NCBI GenBank assembly: GCA_003952965.2
Contig: CM025852.1
Coordinates: 11,066,764 to 11,130,763 of the forward strand
DNA: 64,000 bases
From: Morella rubra
Lineage: Eukaryota; Streptophyta; Magnoliopsida; Fagales; Myricaceae
Direction of reading: 5' to 3'
Below, piece after piece: positions 1 to 9,964 of the stretch (its first letter is position 1; each line of letters opens with the position of its first letter). Below the pieces are notes generated by a model. It worked only from the letters and a program-made list of their open reading frames with translations. It was not told the origin of the DNA and did not search any database. A program made the translations under genes and the position numbers.

Positions 1-660
1 CAGCCACTTGAAATCCACTAAGAAGAAATCCTTACAACAGTGATTCAGACATGGGCAACCCCAGTTGCTTGACTCTGACAACCCTGATGTAATAATCCAA
101 GCACCCCTGCTCAGATCTGCTCCAAGCAGCAATCACCTCAACCCTTGAGGTTCTTCTTAAGGATCTTCACGAACACCCTTGTTCTTCAACTCACCTTCAA
201 CACTATGAAGGGACAAAGTAATATAAGGAAGAGTAGAGAGAAATTCAATATCTTGAAGCACTAATCTTCTAGGGTTTTTCTCTCAAGGAAGGGGGCAGCA
301 AAAACTCTCAAAGGAAGCCTATATATCACGTTCTAGTCAGCCTCTCACGAACCCTAGTAGGGTTTCAAAAATCATCCACAAGGAAATCCCAAAAATCTAG
401 CAATTTTTGAAATTCGCGGAAGTCGGTCGAAGGTCGAGCGCTCGAGCAAGTCGGTCGAGCGCTTGTCGAACGTGATGTCTCTGTATGAAAATTTTAAGGC
501 CGCTCGAGCGCTTTGTTGAACGCTAGTTGAACGTGATGTCTCTGTATGAAATTTTCAAGAATGCTCGAGCGCTTGTTGAACAGAACGTGAAGAAGACTTT
601 GGATAGACCATTGACTCTAACTCTTGAACAAATGTGTGTACCAAAAATACAACTCGATCA
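1..660 (-). mobile_element. Probable LTR end of a retrotransposon at the window edge
   Basis: No protein coding is visible. On the minus strand a TATATA box (about 320-327) is followed by a stretch like the transcribed part of a plant LTR, and a short tandem repeat of CTCGAG-centred palindromes lies upstream of the box, where U3 enhancer repeats usually sit. The LTR call rests on this layout only: the partner LTR and at least one end lie outside the window. It could instead be a promoter or other intergenic repeat. Confidence 0.35.
454..585. repeat. 61-bp tandem repeat with CTCGAGCGCT palindromes, about 2.2 copies
   Basis: The segment GAACGTGATGTCTCTGTATG occurs at about 469-488 and again 61 bases later. 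The palindromic core GCTCGAGCGCTT occurs at about 502 and 563, also 61 bases apart, with a further CTCGAG-like core near 440. This is unusually GC-rich for its surroundings. Confidence 0.75.
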
Positions 661-1787
661 AGACATATTTTGACATGGAATGATGCCAAAACAATAAAAC
701 CCAAACAATCTTCACTATAAAAGGCCACTCCAACCGTTCATATGCCACTCCATATCAATCTTAATAGTTGCCAAACCCTTATTGCCCTGGTTCAACCTCA
801 AAATGTGAAACATTTCTTATGCCATCGCAATATTCTCTTGAATCGATCTTCCAAGTCCAATGACAGCTTGAGGATACGAAATCAGTTTTTCAAACACCTT
901 GCGTAGATGATAAACAAATATTTTTGTAATAATCTTATAAGCTATATTGTACAAGATTATAGGTCTATAATGGGTAATCAGCGTGGGATTTTCTTTCTTC
1001 GGAATTAACACAATGAACGAATGGTTTATCTGTTTAGGAAGAAACTCAGTCCTAAAAAAGTTTTGAACTGTACTCATCACCTCTTGTTTAATATATAGTA
1101 GCCAAGTGCAAAAAAAAGAGTCCAGTCATTCCATCCGGTCCCAGGGATTTCAGGCCCAATACTTCGAACCAGTGCAAATATTTCCCTCATTCAGGAAAGC
1201 ACAGAGCGTCACATTATGTTCATGAGTGACTAGGTTCGGGATTAGAACAAAAATAGCATCTGCATCCGCCACGTTTAATTAAATAAATAGCTGCTGAAAA
1301 TACTCCACAATATGGTCTCCTATCACTAGACGCCCACTCAGCCAACCACTATGTTCTGATTTAATTGTTTCAATACAATTCTGCCTTCTCCGAATTATAG
1401 TAGAGAGGTGAAAAAATATAGTATTTAAATCTGGAGTTGATAACCACGTGATTCTAGACTTACTCCTCCAAAATTCCTCCTCTTGCTTTTGCAACTTCAT
1501 AATAGTTGCTCTAATAGAAACTTTCTACTGCCCTTCAGCATTCCGATCCCTCCACTGTTGAACGTGATCCAGAGCATAGTTGGTGAATCGGCTGCTGAAT
1601 TTTACCAAATTTGAAACAATTTCATCGACAAAGATTCTATCTTGTATTCTTAATTTTCTAGCAAAGAATATGACCCAGAGAACCCTTGCAACCCCTCCGC
1701 CAAACCCCGTCAACCACTCGGAAGCTTCTGTTGTATTTCACCCAAAAAGCTTTTAAACAAAATCGTTTTAGACTATCCTCCGCTCCA
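640..1787 (-). pseudogene. LINE reverse transcriptase, N-terminal part (pseudogene)
   Basis: The minus strand reads through the region before the RT core (EEFWRSKSRITWL near 1480-1440, typical of plant L1 ORF2), then RT block 1 ([11 protein letters not shown] and [18 protein letters not shown], about 1020-905), then the GLATIKIDMEWH stretch (about 765-730), which corresponds to the family's KxDMxKAYD block with the catalytic AYD lost. The FADD block and thumb are absent. Fragments lie in at least three frames. Family assignment is firm; no activity is possible. Confidence 0.85.
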
Positions 1788-1792
1788 CCTCT

Positions 1793-3272
1793 TGAAAGAT
1801 TATGAAACGCAGCGGAAAAAGATCTTTGAATCAAAAATAGCCCAGATGTTCTGTCTCCGTCGGATCCACACGCACAGATTTTTCTAGAGAGAGCATTTTA
1901 GAAAGAGAGAGTCTCAAAATTAAAAAAAAAATTTTTACTCTCAAATGAATTTCTAAGTTTTTTATAATTGCTTATCCAGAACTGAACTGTATTTTGCATG
2001 AGATGGGAAAATTCGGTCGTAGGATTCATGAAAAATTCGTAATCCGAATTTATACAAATTGGTCCATTAACATATCATAATTGATAATGAGATTTTTTTA
2101 TGAAATCCCTTTACTAACAATTATACGTTTATTTATCTTTCCTCCATACTATATTCCACATGAGTAATTAATATTGATTAAAATCCTTAGCTCATGTAAT
2201 TCTTAATTCTCAGTCTGTATCCGGGGAGTCTTCGGTTTCATCATCTGATTCTATTTCTTAAAAAAGATAGTAAATCCGAATCGTAGATGATCTCCTTTAC
2301 ACCAAACAATAGAATCAAAGAGCATTCAATGGGTGTAAGGATATTAAAAAAATCAATGCTTATACTCAGTGATCATAGTTTGATCGAATTTCCAACAATG
2401 TCCTCAAATACATATCTTTTTCATAATCCCTTATATTCTGCATTTTATATTGTAATCATATTAACATATGATAATGAGATTATTTTTATGAAATCCTTTT
2501 GCTAACAATTATAATTTATCGAGCTAATTAATATATGGCTCATAATTCTTAATTCTCATCTGTATCTAGTTGACTGTAATTAGTAAAAAAACATTTTTCA
2601 CAAAATCTTGCTAGTGTTTATTTGAGTCCAAACAATCTACACATAATGAATATACTGTTCATCAAGAGACTGGTGGATTCCATATTGAGAAATTAAAAAA
2701 ATTTACTTACTATGCACAAGGCCCAACATTATTTGAATATTTGATCAAACCATCACCAAATGACTCAGTCAAAGCATAAGTATATAACAAGCAAACCTGC
2801 ATAACTCTTCAGGTCTAAGGACAACATAAGCTAATTGTGTGAATACCATTCTCTACATCAGTGATCGTTTCCAAAGGTATTCATATTTGATCCGTTCAGT
2901 GCATGTACTCTTACATTGCACCCACTCGTCCTTAAATCACCACCTCAATGACGAGTCCATCATTCTATCTTATAAAGGCACAACGAGTGTAGATCTATTT
3001 GTACATTTTCATGTATCATAGTCTAGAACAAAGTGAGTCAACAAGGATCCGAAAAATCATACTCCTCGCCTCCGATTCATTAATCATTGGCTTGATTTTT
3101 CTACAATGTTACTCAACAGTATGACATCTAATGTCATTGTAAATATAACATCTTATGTCATTGCACGTACCAAAATAACAATATACAAGCGATCAATTAA
3201 TAACAATAATTATAACAACAATTATCTCATAATTATTCAAAAATTTTTGATTTTGAGGGCATACATCTAACA
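1793..3272 (-). mobile_element. Solo LTR (about 1480 bp) nested in the LINE
   Basis: Read on the minus strand the insert starts TGTTAGATGTATGCCC and ends CTTTCA, the TG...CA ends of an LTR. It is flanked on the plus strand by CCTCT (1788-1792) and CCTCC (3273-3277), a 5-bp target duplication with one mismatch. No gag-pol coding, primer-binding site or second LTR is present, so a solo LTR left by LTR-LTR recombination is the simplest reading. The start sequence resembles Copia LTRs known from many plants (recalled, not searched). A short non-autonomous element is the alternative. Confidence 0.7.
2085..2566. repeat. Internal direct repeat inside the solo LTR
   Basis: About 2085-2220 and 2459-2566 are related: both carry GATAATGAGAT, then TATGAAATCC, CTAACAATTATA, and finally AATTCTTAATTCTCA followed by TCTGTATC. 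Spacing is about 370 bases with small indels. It is a duplication within the LTR. Confidence 0.7.
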
Positions 3273-3277
3273 CCTCC

Positions 3278-4235
3278 CATATTAAGTACCATCAGGGCAT
3301 GATCCGAATCATATCTGGGGAGATGCTTCAACAGTGCTCTCAAAAATAATAGCCTCCACTGTCCATTTGTCATACCTTTATCCAGCCGTTCTTGAATAGT
3401 TTGACTGTCAGGCCTCCCTATTAGACCAAGTACACAAATTACCAGTGAAATGTAACTCAATAAGGCCATGTTGTGTAGTCAGTTGGAACAATCTGTTGGT
3501 TGATGAGGACACCCATTGTCTAGCCCCTCTTTTATCCGCCTATTGAGCAACTGCATTAAAATCTCCTAGAATCCCCCAAGGGCCGTGAAAGTTGTCTCCA
3601 ATCCTACTCCTTTTCCTCCAGAATGCTTCTCTTTTATGCCAATAAAGGGGACCATAAATCAGCGTTAGCATCCACGGTTGACACGATGGATACGAATAAA
3701 TAAGAAGATTAAAAATATTTGCGTCCATGTATTTGAGTTCCAAGTCGACCCCCCACTCTCCACGCCAGCACCAAACCACTTGTGCTTCCTCTAGTCAGCG
3801 CCTCCATCATTAAAGAGAATCCTACTCTCTGAAAATATAAGTCACATTTGAAATCTTTGTTTCTGCTGGACACAGATTGCCCGGTAATGGTCCGTAGCCG
3901 ACGAAATGTCGCAGCCTGGACCAAGCCACAACAATTTCAGAATTGGACAATAATGGTGAGGCTCAAAGCATCCTCCTCCCATTGATGGAAGTATCATTTA
4001 CTCCCCCTTGAGAAATTAGGAAAGTGTATATCAGTAGACAGGAAGACTTCTCTCGATGTTCCAGATGGACGAACTTCCTTGAGCTTCTAGGTTTTTTTTT
4101 TGTCTTAATTGCTCTTGTAAGCCCTTTGCTTCTGCAATTTCATCCAGTCCAACATGTTCATTAATTAAGGATAATAAGGCCTTAGTGCTCATATTCACCG
4201 AATGGGATGGGCTTAATAGTCTCTGTTGCACCTCA
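3278..4235 (-). pseudogene. LINE endonuclease domain and upstream linker (pseudogene)
   Basis: Minus-strand fragments match the exonuclease-endonuclease-phosphatase domain of plant LINE ORF2: an N-terminal helix (ATFRRLRTITGQ, about 3910-3870), a YGPLYWHKREAFW segment (about 3655-3620), the catalytic-loop motif GDFNAV (about 3560-3545), and the C-terminal YDSDHALM (about 3318-3295) that holds the conserved SDH catalytic triplet. In active elements this domain nicks target DNA for target-primed reverse transcription. The fragments are in different frames, and the expected metal-binding N-terminal motif (SWNxRG) is not intact. The segment 4031-4231 is the poorly conserved linker. Confidence 0.8.
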
Positions 4236-4640
4236 GTCTCTCTAATGAAAATCCCATTTTCTTATTGCAAAATCCTAACAAGCCCGGACTTCCCTTAACT
4301 CTTCCTCCCTCGCAATATCAAAACCCCAAGCTTTCAATTCTGGTCGTATTACTTTCTCTTGTCTGAGGTAGAATTCAATGTGGGCTTGAAACACAGCTAC
4401 AAAACTAACTACCTCAAGATGTGGACGCTCCTGTGAGGGAATCACGGCTCGAAAGATGTTACAGCCTCAATCTGCATCTAATGTCCCAGACGTAGCCCGA
4501 TCCTCTTTCCATCCACCAAACTGTTCCCCCCTCTCCCATAAAGCGGTCCCAGCATCCAAATCCGAGCTGGCATTTTTCTCAGGTTCCCTCAACAAATCTT
4601 CACGTTCCATGCGGTGCTTTGACCATTGGTTGTACTAAGT

Positions 4641-5394
4641 TTCAATTAGGTTGGTTAACCATATCCTATTACAGGAAGATCAGAAGCTCGAGGAGGATTG
4701 GGGAATAGGAGGAAGTCTATCCTTTTTTCGGTTATTGAGTTGGGTTAGTTTAGTTGAGTCTTCTCTATCCCTTGTTGTCAAATGTCTCATGGTATGACTT
4801 TGAAAACAGTGAGAAACAAGTGTTTTTGCACTAATAGCAAAATAATATTCAAACGTCAACTATAATTTTTAGAAAAGTTTGTAAGCATGAATCAAACACA
4901 AGTCCTTATTTTTAAAGTCATAAAAGTTTACCTTTTCTCAATTGATACACTTCTTAATAAGGAATATAGGTTAAAAAAAAAAAAAAAAAGAGTTGCAATC
5001 CTCCAACAAATGTGTAAATCATTTGGCAAGAAGCTTTTTAACAAAGTCTCATATGTTATTATTTCGAAAAATATCATATTATGCATCATATTTTGAAGGT
5101 TCGGATTCCATCTTAATAGTACGATATATTTTGCGGGTTTGCATTCAGTCTTCATAGTAAAATCCTATAGGTTTTAATAAATGGTTCACATTTAGCGATC
5201 GCATTAATAACTTCTATGGATAGTCCAAATTAAATTATCACAAAAATATTAATAGAAAAAAATAGTGGATGAATCCTTTAATGGGCTAACTAATTCGATT
5301 TGGGCCGTCAATGTACCTCATTAATGCAGTGAAGGAATGAAAGTTGTTTTATTAGAAGCTATTAGGATCTACCTCATATCCATATTTGCTCCCC
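4641..5394. other. AT-rich intergenic stretch with an A-tract
   Basis: No gene is supported here. There is a run of 17 A's near 4973-4989. The short open frames on either strand are AT-rich and match no family I recognise. Confidence 0.5.
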
Positions 5395-5683
5395 TCAAGT
5401 TTCAATTTGTCTGATTATGTCCCTTAAGTTGCAAAATGAAATTAAAGGAAAATATCATAGTATGCCTCATATTTATGGACAAAAATCAAACTAGACACTA
5501 TAACTTTTAATTTATATTATTATGCCTCCTAAATTTTAAAAAAATGAATCCTCGCAATCCCTTTGATATGGCTGTTAAATGATGTGGATTGACTGAAATA
5601 CTACTCCAAGATAAAATTAGAAAAATTTAAAAAAGGAATATAAATATAAAAATAAAAATTATTTATTTATTTATTTATTTTTA

Positions 5684-5898
5684 GGGATAAATGCTAAATT
5701 GGTCCCTGTGGTATACGAGAAAATCGATTTAGTCCCTGTGTTACCAAAATGATAAAATCAGTCCCCTTATTCAATAACTCGTTTGTCGATGGTCCTCCCT
5801 CCTCATTCCGTTCACTATATCGCCGGAACATAAACCACTTAAGCCCTAAATGCCATATATTTGCCACGTAAGCTATTGACTAGTCATGAAAAAAACAA
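5684..5898 (+). repeat. Left terminal inverted repeat of the Pack-MULE
   Basis: Runs from GGGATAAATG through ATGATAAAATCAGTCCCCTT and AAGCCCTAAATGCC to TTGACTAGTCATGAAAA. It differs from the right arm by scattered substitutions and a small indel near 5868. Confidence 0.9.
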
Positions 5899-5971
5899 AA
5901 AAACCTAGCGCACAAATTTTTTTCCTGACCCTGACCCCACTTGCACTTGTCGATTCCCACAAGTGGGGATC

Positions 5972-7206
5972 TCATTCGAACCCTAACTTATTTTCCCTTG
6001 AAGAAAATCTCCAAATCCTCTCATGTATTTGAGCATGAATATTCCGCTTGATCTGTTGTGATTCACAAACATCTTCACATGGATTACTCTGAAACCGAGG
6101 TGACATTGGAAGACTGGGAAACAAAGGTGAAGATAAAGCATGCCCATGGCAAAGCTGACTGTATTGCAGGTTTCTAACGTGACTGTCATAATCGCCACTA
6201 AGTTCCAACAAGCATTCTAGACCTTCCAAGCTTTCGAGAACTCAGGAAGTATATTTTTCACCATTAGGAGGGGAGATCTTAGCGGCAGAGCCAGAAACAA
6301 CCGAACAAGTAGATGCTACACCATTTTGATTAATACAACAGGAAACCAAATTGCTACCTACTAAATGCTTCCTTCCAACAGGCAATAAAGCAGAGTGGAT
6401 CTCATTGGTTGTGACAGCTTTTGCAGGCATCTTAAGACAAGGTTTCCAATTTTCAATCTTCCCATTCTTTCTAAACAAGCCCGACATATTGAAATGAGTT
6501 GCATGTTCAGCGTACTCCAAGACCAAAGTACCCAAGTTGCTCTTCAGAGGTAAACAATCTGACAAGGCATTTGTCTTTCTCACATCCAGATTTCCAGTGG
6601 TTGCAAGCTCTTTATCATTCCAAATATTTCCATGCCTCCCCGGAGTGCTTGAAAAGAACATATTGAGCTCATCTGCTATTCTCTCTACTGGTAGCAAGAG
6701 AATACAACCAAGTTTGCGAGCCCCATGTTTAAGAGCGCTACGTATTCGATAGAAATTACCTGGCAAAAAACCCATGAGAATAGAGAAAATCCAGCTTGCA
6801 ATCCATGCACTCTAAAGGGAGCACAATGTAAAGAAAAAACCGCATACCTCTATTGACACTACGCCCAAGGTTGTTGTTCTCTCTAAGCGGATCGATTATG
6901 TTGAGATGCTTTTGGGCAAATGGCCGTGAGTTTGTTGCAAGAGCCGTTGGCGACAAGGAGAATATCCCGACACAGGTTCTAAGGAACTCTTCACTCAGCA
7001 ATAGATCCTCTCCCCCATTTTCTGGTACCTCAGCTGGAGAGAGAGGAAGAGAGAAAGAGAGATCAAAAACCCCCCCAACAAAGCCATCCATCATTGTAAA
7101 GATAAGTGGAAATCACTTACCTTTAATATCAGGTAGAAAAGATTTACAAACTGGTCCTCTTAAAAGCCATGAAACAGCCATGTCTGTTAGTTGTTGAATG
7201 CTTGGA
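5972..7206 (-). pseudogene. Captured fragment of a PAP/OAS1 substrate-binding nucleotidyltransferase gene
   Basis: Three minus-strand exons are visible: the first down to 7121 (with RGPVCKSFLPDIK), the second 7033-6848 (GGEDLLLSEEFLR, then QKHLNIIDPLRENNNLGRSV), the third 6759-5972 (NFYRIRSALKHGARKLGCIL, later LELSGDYDSHVRNLQYSQ). Introns 7120-7034 and 6847-6760 are 87 and 88 bp with GT-AG ends, and the frame is kept across both. The KHLNIIDPL...NNNLGRSV...NFYRIRSA...GARKLG string is characteristic, from memory, of a plant nucleotidyltransferase family with a PAP/OAS1 substrate-binding domain; the match is to the C-terminal half, not the catalytic GS/DxD part. One in-frame TGA (6242-6244) interrupts exon 3, and the N-terminus and natural C-terminus are missing. 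Retained introns point to capture at DNA level. Confidence 0.85.
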
Positions 7207-7424
7207 ATATTCGGGTGTAATACCAGAAGATGGGGGAACGGAAAAAAGGCACGAACCAAAAAAGATGGTAGACAAAACTATGAACCAGAGGAGAAGCTTC
7301 AACGTCGGAGGGAGATTTTGAAGAAAATGGGTATGACTAGGGCACGGAGAAGTGGGATGCTTTTGAGAAAATGGCTTTCAGGGTCAATGGACCACGTGGG
7401 TTACAAAGGATTTCGGTAGCTGGG

Positions 7425-7651
7425 TTTTTTTTTTTTTCATGACTAGTCAATGGCTTATGTGGCAGAGGTGGCAGACATGTGGCATTTAGGGCTTAGGTGA
7501 TTTATGTTCAGGCGATACAGTGAACGGAATGGGGAGGAAGGACCATCGGCAAACGAGTTAGTAAATAAGGGGACTGATTTTATCATTTTGGTAACACAAG
7601 GTCTAAATCGATTTTCTCATATATCACAAGGACCAATTTGGCATTTATCCC
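7425..7651 (-). repeat. Right terminal inverted repeat of the Pack-MULE
   Basis: The reverse complement matches 5684-5898 over its whole length. It has about 12 extra bases (TGCCACCTC region near 7462-7473) and a longer T-run at its inner end (about 7427-7438). Confidence 0.9.
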
Positions 7652-8441
7652 TTATTTTTATTTAGAAAATATTACTTTTAATTTATATATATTTTTTAAT
7701 ATTTTTAGTAATTTATTTTGTCTTAGAGGGGCATTTCAGTCACCTTTTGTGAATTTTAATGGCCAAATCGAATGGTGGGCAATGATTGATGTCTTTAATT
7801 TAAAACTTATGGGCCGTAATTAGACAAATTAGAAGTTATAGGGTGTAATTTATTTTTTGACCATATATATGAAGAGTACTATGATGTTTCCTCAAAAAGT
7901 TAATTATTTCTCGCCATTCGATTTGATCGTTAAACCAAGCGAAAATGGCTTCACATGTGCATCATGTGATTTGCCCACCATGTAGATAGACCAAAATACC
8001 ATTCCAAGTCACATTTGAAATGTCAAAAAAACTAGGCATATGAAAGAGTACGTTGCCGTAGGATGAAGGGCATTTTCATTAGTCCATATTGGGTGAGATC
8101 ACTTGAGGGGCACTTGAAGCCATATCCGTATGTTTCCAAGGCCAAATCCAATAAGGGACAATTGATTTTTGTTTGCAACTTTCAGAGTGCAATCAAATGA
8201 ATTCAAGCTTGAGGAGATATTGTTTTAATCATTTAGCTCTCTCAGTGCAAAGCCTATCTCTTCGAGTCCTCTATAGTGACTTTTTTCTCCGTTCTCTCTC
8301 CTTTTCCAACTTTTCAGTATGAAATAGTTCTTCTCTTCCTTTCCTTCCCTTTTTTCTTCCCTACCCCCTATCTGTACACTGCCCTAGATCATAACTATCC
8401 CTCATCATTCCATTTCCCCCTGTTATCCCTGCCTCCCAGTT

Positions 8442-9335
8442 ATGGATGCCGATATTTCGCAGCTGATTTCCCAGACCAAAGCATTATCCTGGGGCGATCT
8501 CCCATGGAAATTGAAGGCCAATCTAGACCAAGCCTCCTAAGTTTCCAATCTTATCTTAATTAGGCAGTTAGTCTCCTAGAAGGTTTTTCACAAAGATCTT
8601 ATCCCCTCTCTGATACACTCAGTTTGGCATTCCATTTCGGGGGGTAACCATCGACGATCTTTCAAGTAATCGGTTCCTTGTGCATTTTTCCTTCTTTCGC
8701 AATAAAGATTATGTATTGAATGCTACTCCTTGGAACTTTAAAGGTCATCTTTTAATTCTTAAGGAATGGCCTCCTGATGTTAGTATTGATGAAATTGATT
8801 TATCTACCTCAGCAATTTTGGGTGCAATTGCATGGCTTGCCCTTGTCCATTGCTACTCTTGAAAACATTAGATTGATTGGGTAGCATTTAGGTCGTTTAG
8901 TGGAGGTTGAACCCTTGCCCTTTGGCTTAGCATGCAAAAAATTTGTTCGTATAAGGGTTGTGTTGGATGTGGGTCTTCCACTTAAAACTGGGTTTCATTT
9001 TCTGAGAGATTCAAAACCTCCTACCCTAATCTCTTTTAGGTATGAAAAACTCAGTGATATCTGTTATCACTAAGGAAGATTAGGCATGGGCTTAGTTCCT
9101 GTGATGTTTTAAATGCTCCTATGAAGTTTAATTATGGGTCTATCCTTCGTGCTGACCCGAGGGATTCGAAACTTTCTTTTGTAGCCTCTCAACACTGGCT
9201 CCAGCTCTGTGTCACCCGGTTTTTCTTTTCCCAAAAACACAACTATATTGGGATCCTCTTTCGAAATTTGGTCAGTCTAAATCCCATTTTCCCCTACTCC
9301 CGTAAATTTTCATCTCCCTTAAATGCCTTTCAACC
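8442..9335 (+). pseudogene. LINE ORF1 with DUF4283-like domain (pseudogene)
   Basis: The likely start is ATG at 8442 (MDADISQLISQTKALSWG). A DUF4283-like domain follows, with FRNKDYVLNATPWNFKGHLL and ILKEWPPDVS (about 8690-8790), then VQLHGLPLS (about 8823-8850) in another frame. The stretch to about 9110 (CKKFVRIRVVLDVGLPLKTG) is typical of the region before the CCHC knuckle in this family. In plant L1 elements ORF1 is thought to bind the element RNA. At least two frameshifts and an early stop are present, and the hAT insertion cuts it at 9336-9343. Confidence 0.8.
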
Positions 9336-9964
9336 CTCTCGCGCAGTGACGGAACCAGGATTCAATGGGAAAAGGGGCAAACTCCTAAAGAAAGACAACA
9401 TCAAGTTTAGTTCAGATAGTTGTACCAACTAAAGAATCCTGTACATATTAAGATTGAGGGGATAATGATCCTTATAAATCTATCAGGCCACTAATTGACT
9501 GATGCTTACACAACACATGAACTATTATTGACAAACAAGAGCCATACTTCAGCTTACAAACGAGGAAACGTAAAAGCTGAAATTTAAATTAAAAATAAAG
9601 TGTACATAGGAAGACATTTATGCCAATGCAAGCTGCTGGAATCAAATTGCTTTCTGGGCTTTAGTGATGAGAATTTCACCTCATTGATTGCTTTCCAGGC
9701 TTTTAGTGATTCATGGTGGGAGTTTCCAGTAAAACAAGACAACCATAGGACAAACTCTCAATATGAAAATCAAAGTATATAACAACAAGTATTTGAAGTT
9801 TTAATTCCAAAAAGGAAAAGCTTACCTCAAAAGCATCAAAAGGATGAACGAAGAGAACAGCTTTGGATCCTGGAACAACAAATACATATATTAGAAAACA
9901 ATTAAGCACTAAAAATACTCAAAATATTGAAATACACGTACCGCATTATTTGCTGATACTAAGA

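Larger units (their letters stand above)
640..4640 (-). mobile_element. Decayed L1-type LINE, minus strand, split by an LTR insertion
   Basis: Minus-strand open segments give, in element order, a linker (about 4640-3940), an APE-type endonuclease (about 3935-3278) and the start of a reverse transcriptase (1787-640). The insertion at 1793-3272 falls between endonuclease and reverse transcriptase; without it and one target copy, the reading frame passes straight across the junction. The reverse transcriptase fades near 640, so the 3' half of ORF2 is missing. Stops and frameshifts throughout show an old, dead copy. The endonuclease resembles that of the LINE at 8222-18481, so both probably belong to one broad plant L1 clade. 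Confidence 0.85.
5684..7651. mobile_element. Pack-MULE (non-autonomous Mutator-like element) with captured gene fragment
   Basis: The 1968-bp element starts GGGATAAATGCTAAATTGG and ends with its near-perfect inverse. Its terminal inverted repeats are about 215-228 bp and very similar. It is flanked by a perfect 9-bp target duplication, TTATTTTTA, at 5675-5683 and 7652-7660, the size typical of Mutator. It encodes no transposase; its interior is filled by a minus-strand, intron-containing fragment of a nucleotidyltransferase-family gene. Long arms, 9-bp duplication and host gene content together define a Pack-MULE. Confidence 0.93.
5395..8215. mobile_element. Older inverted-repeat element holding the Pack-MULE
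   Basis: Outside the Pack-MULE a second pair of inverted repeats can be seen. About 5450-5560 (AATATCATAGTATGCCTCAT, then ACTATAACTTTTAATTT) pairs with about 7790-7895 on the other strand. About 5395-5445 (CCCTCAAGTTTCAA, then TTAAGTTGCAAA) pairs with about 8165-8215. The right arm has some 270 extra bases between its two parts, so arm ends and any target duplication are uncertain. Long imperfect arms suggest a non-autonomous Mutator-like element. Confidence 0.45.

Noticed and set aside
7198..7419. Basic 73-residue plus-strand frame in the Pack-MULE
   Set aside because: Opposite to the captured gene's leader side, no known domain, likely chance; kept only as non-coding interior.
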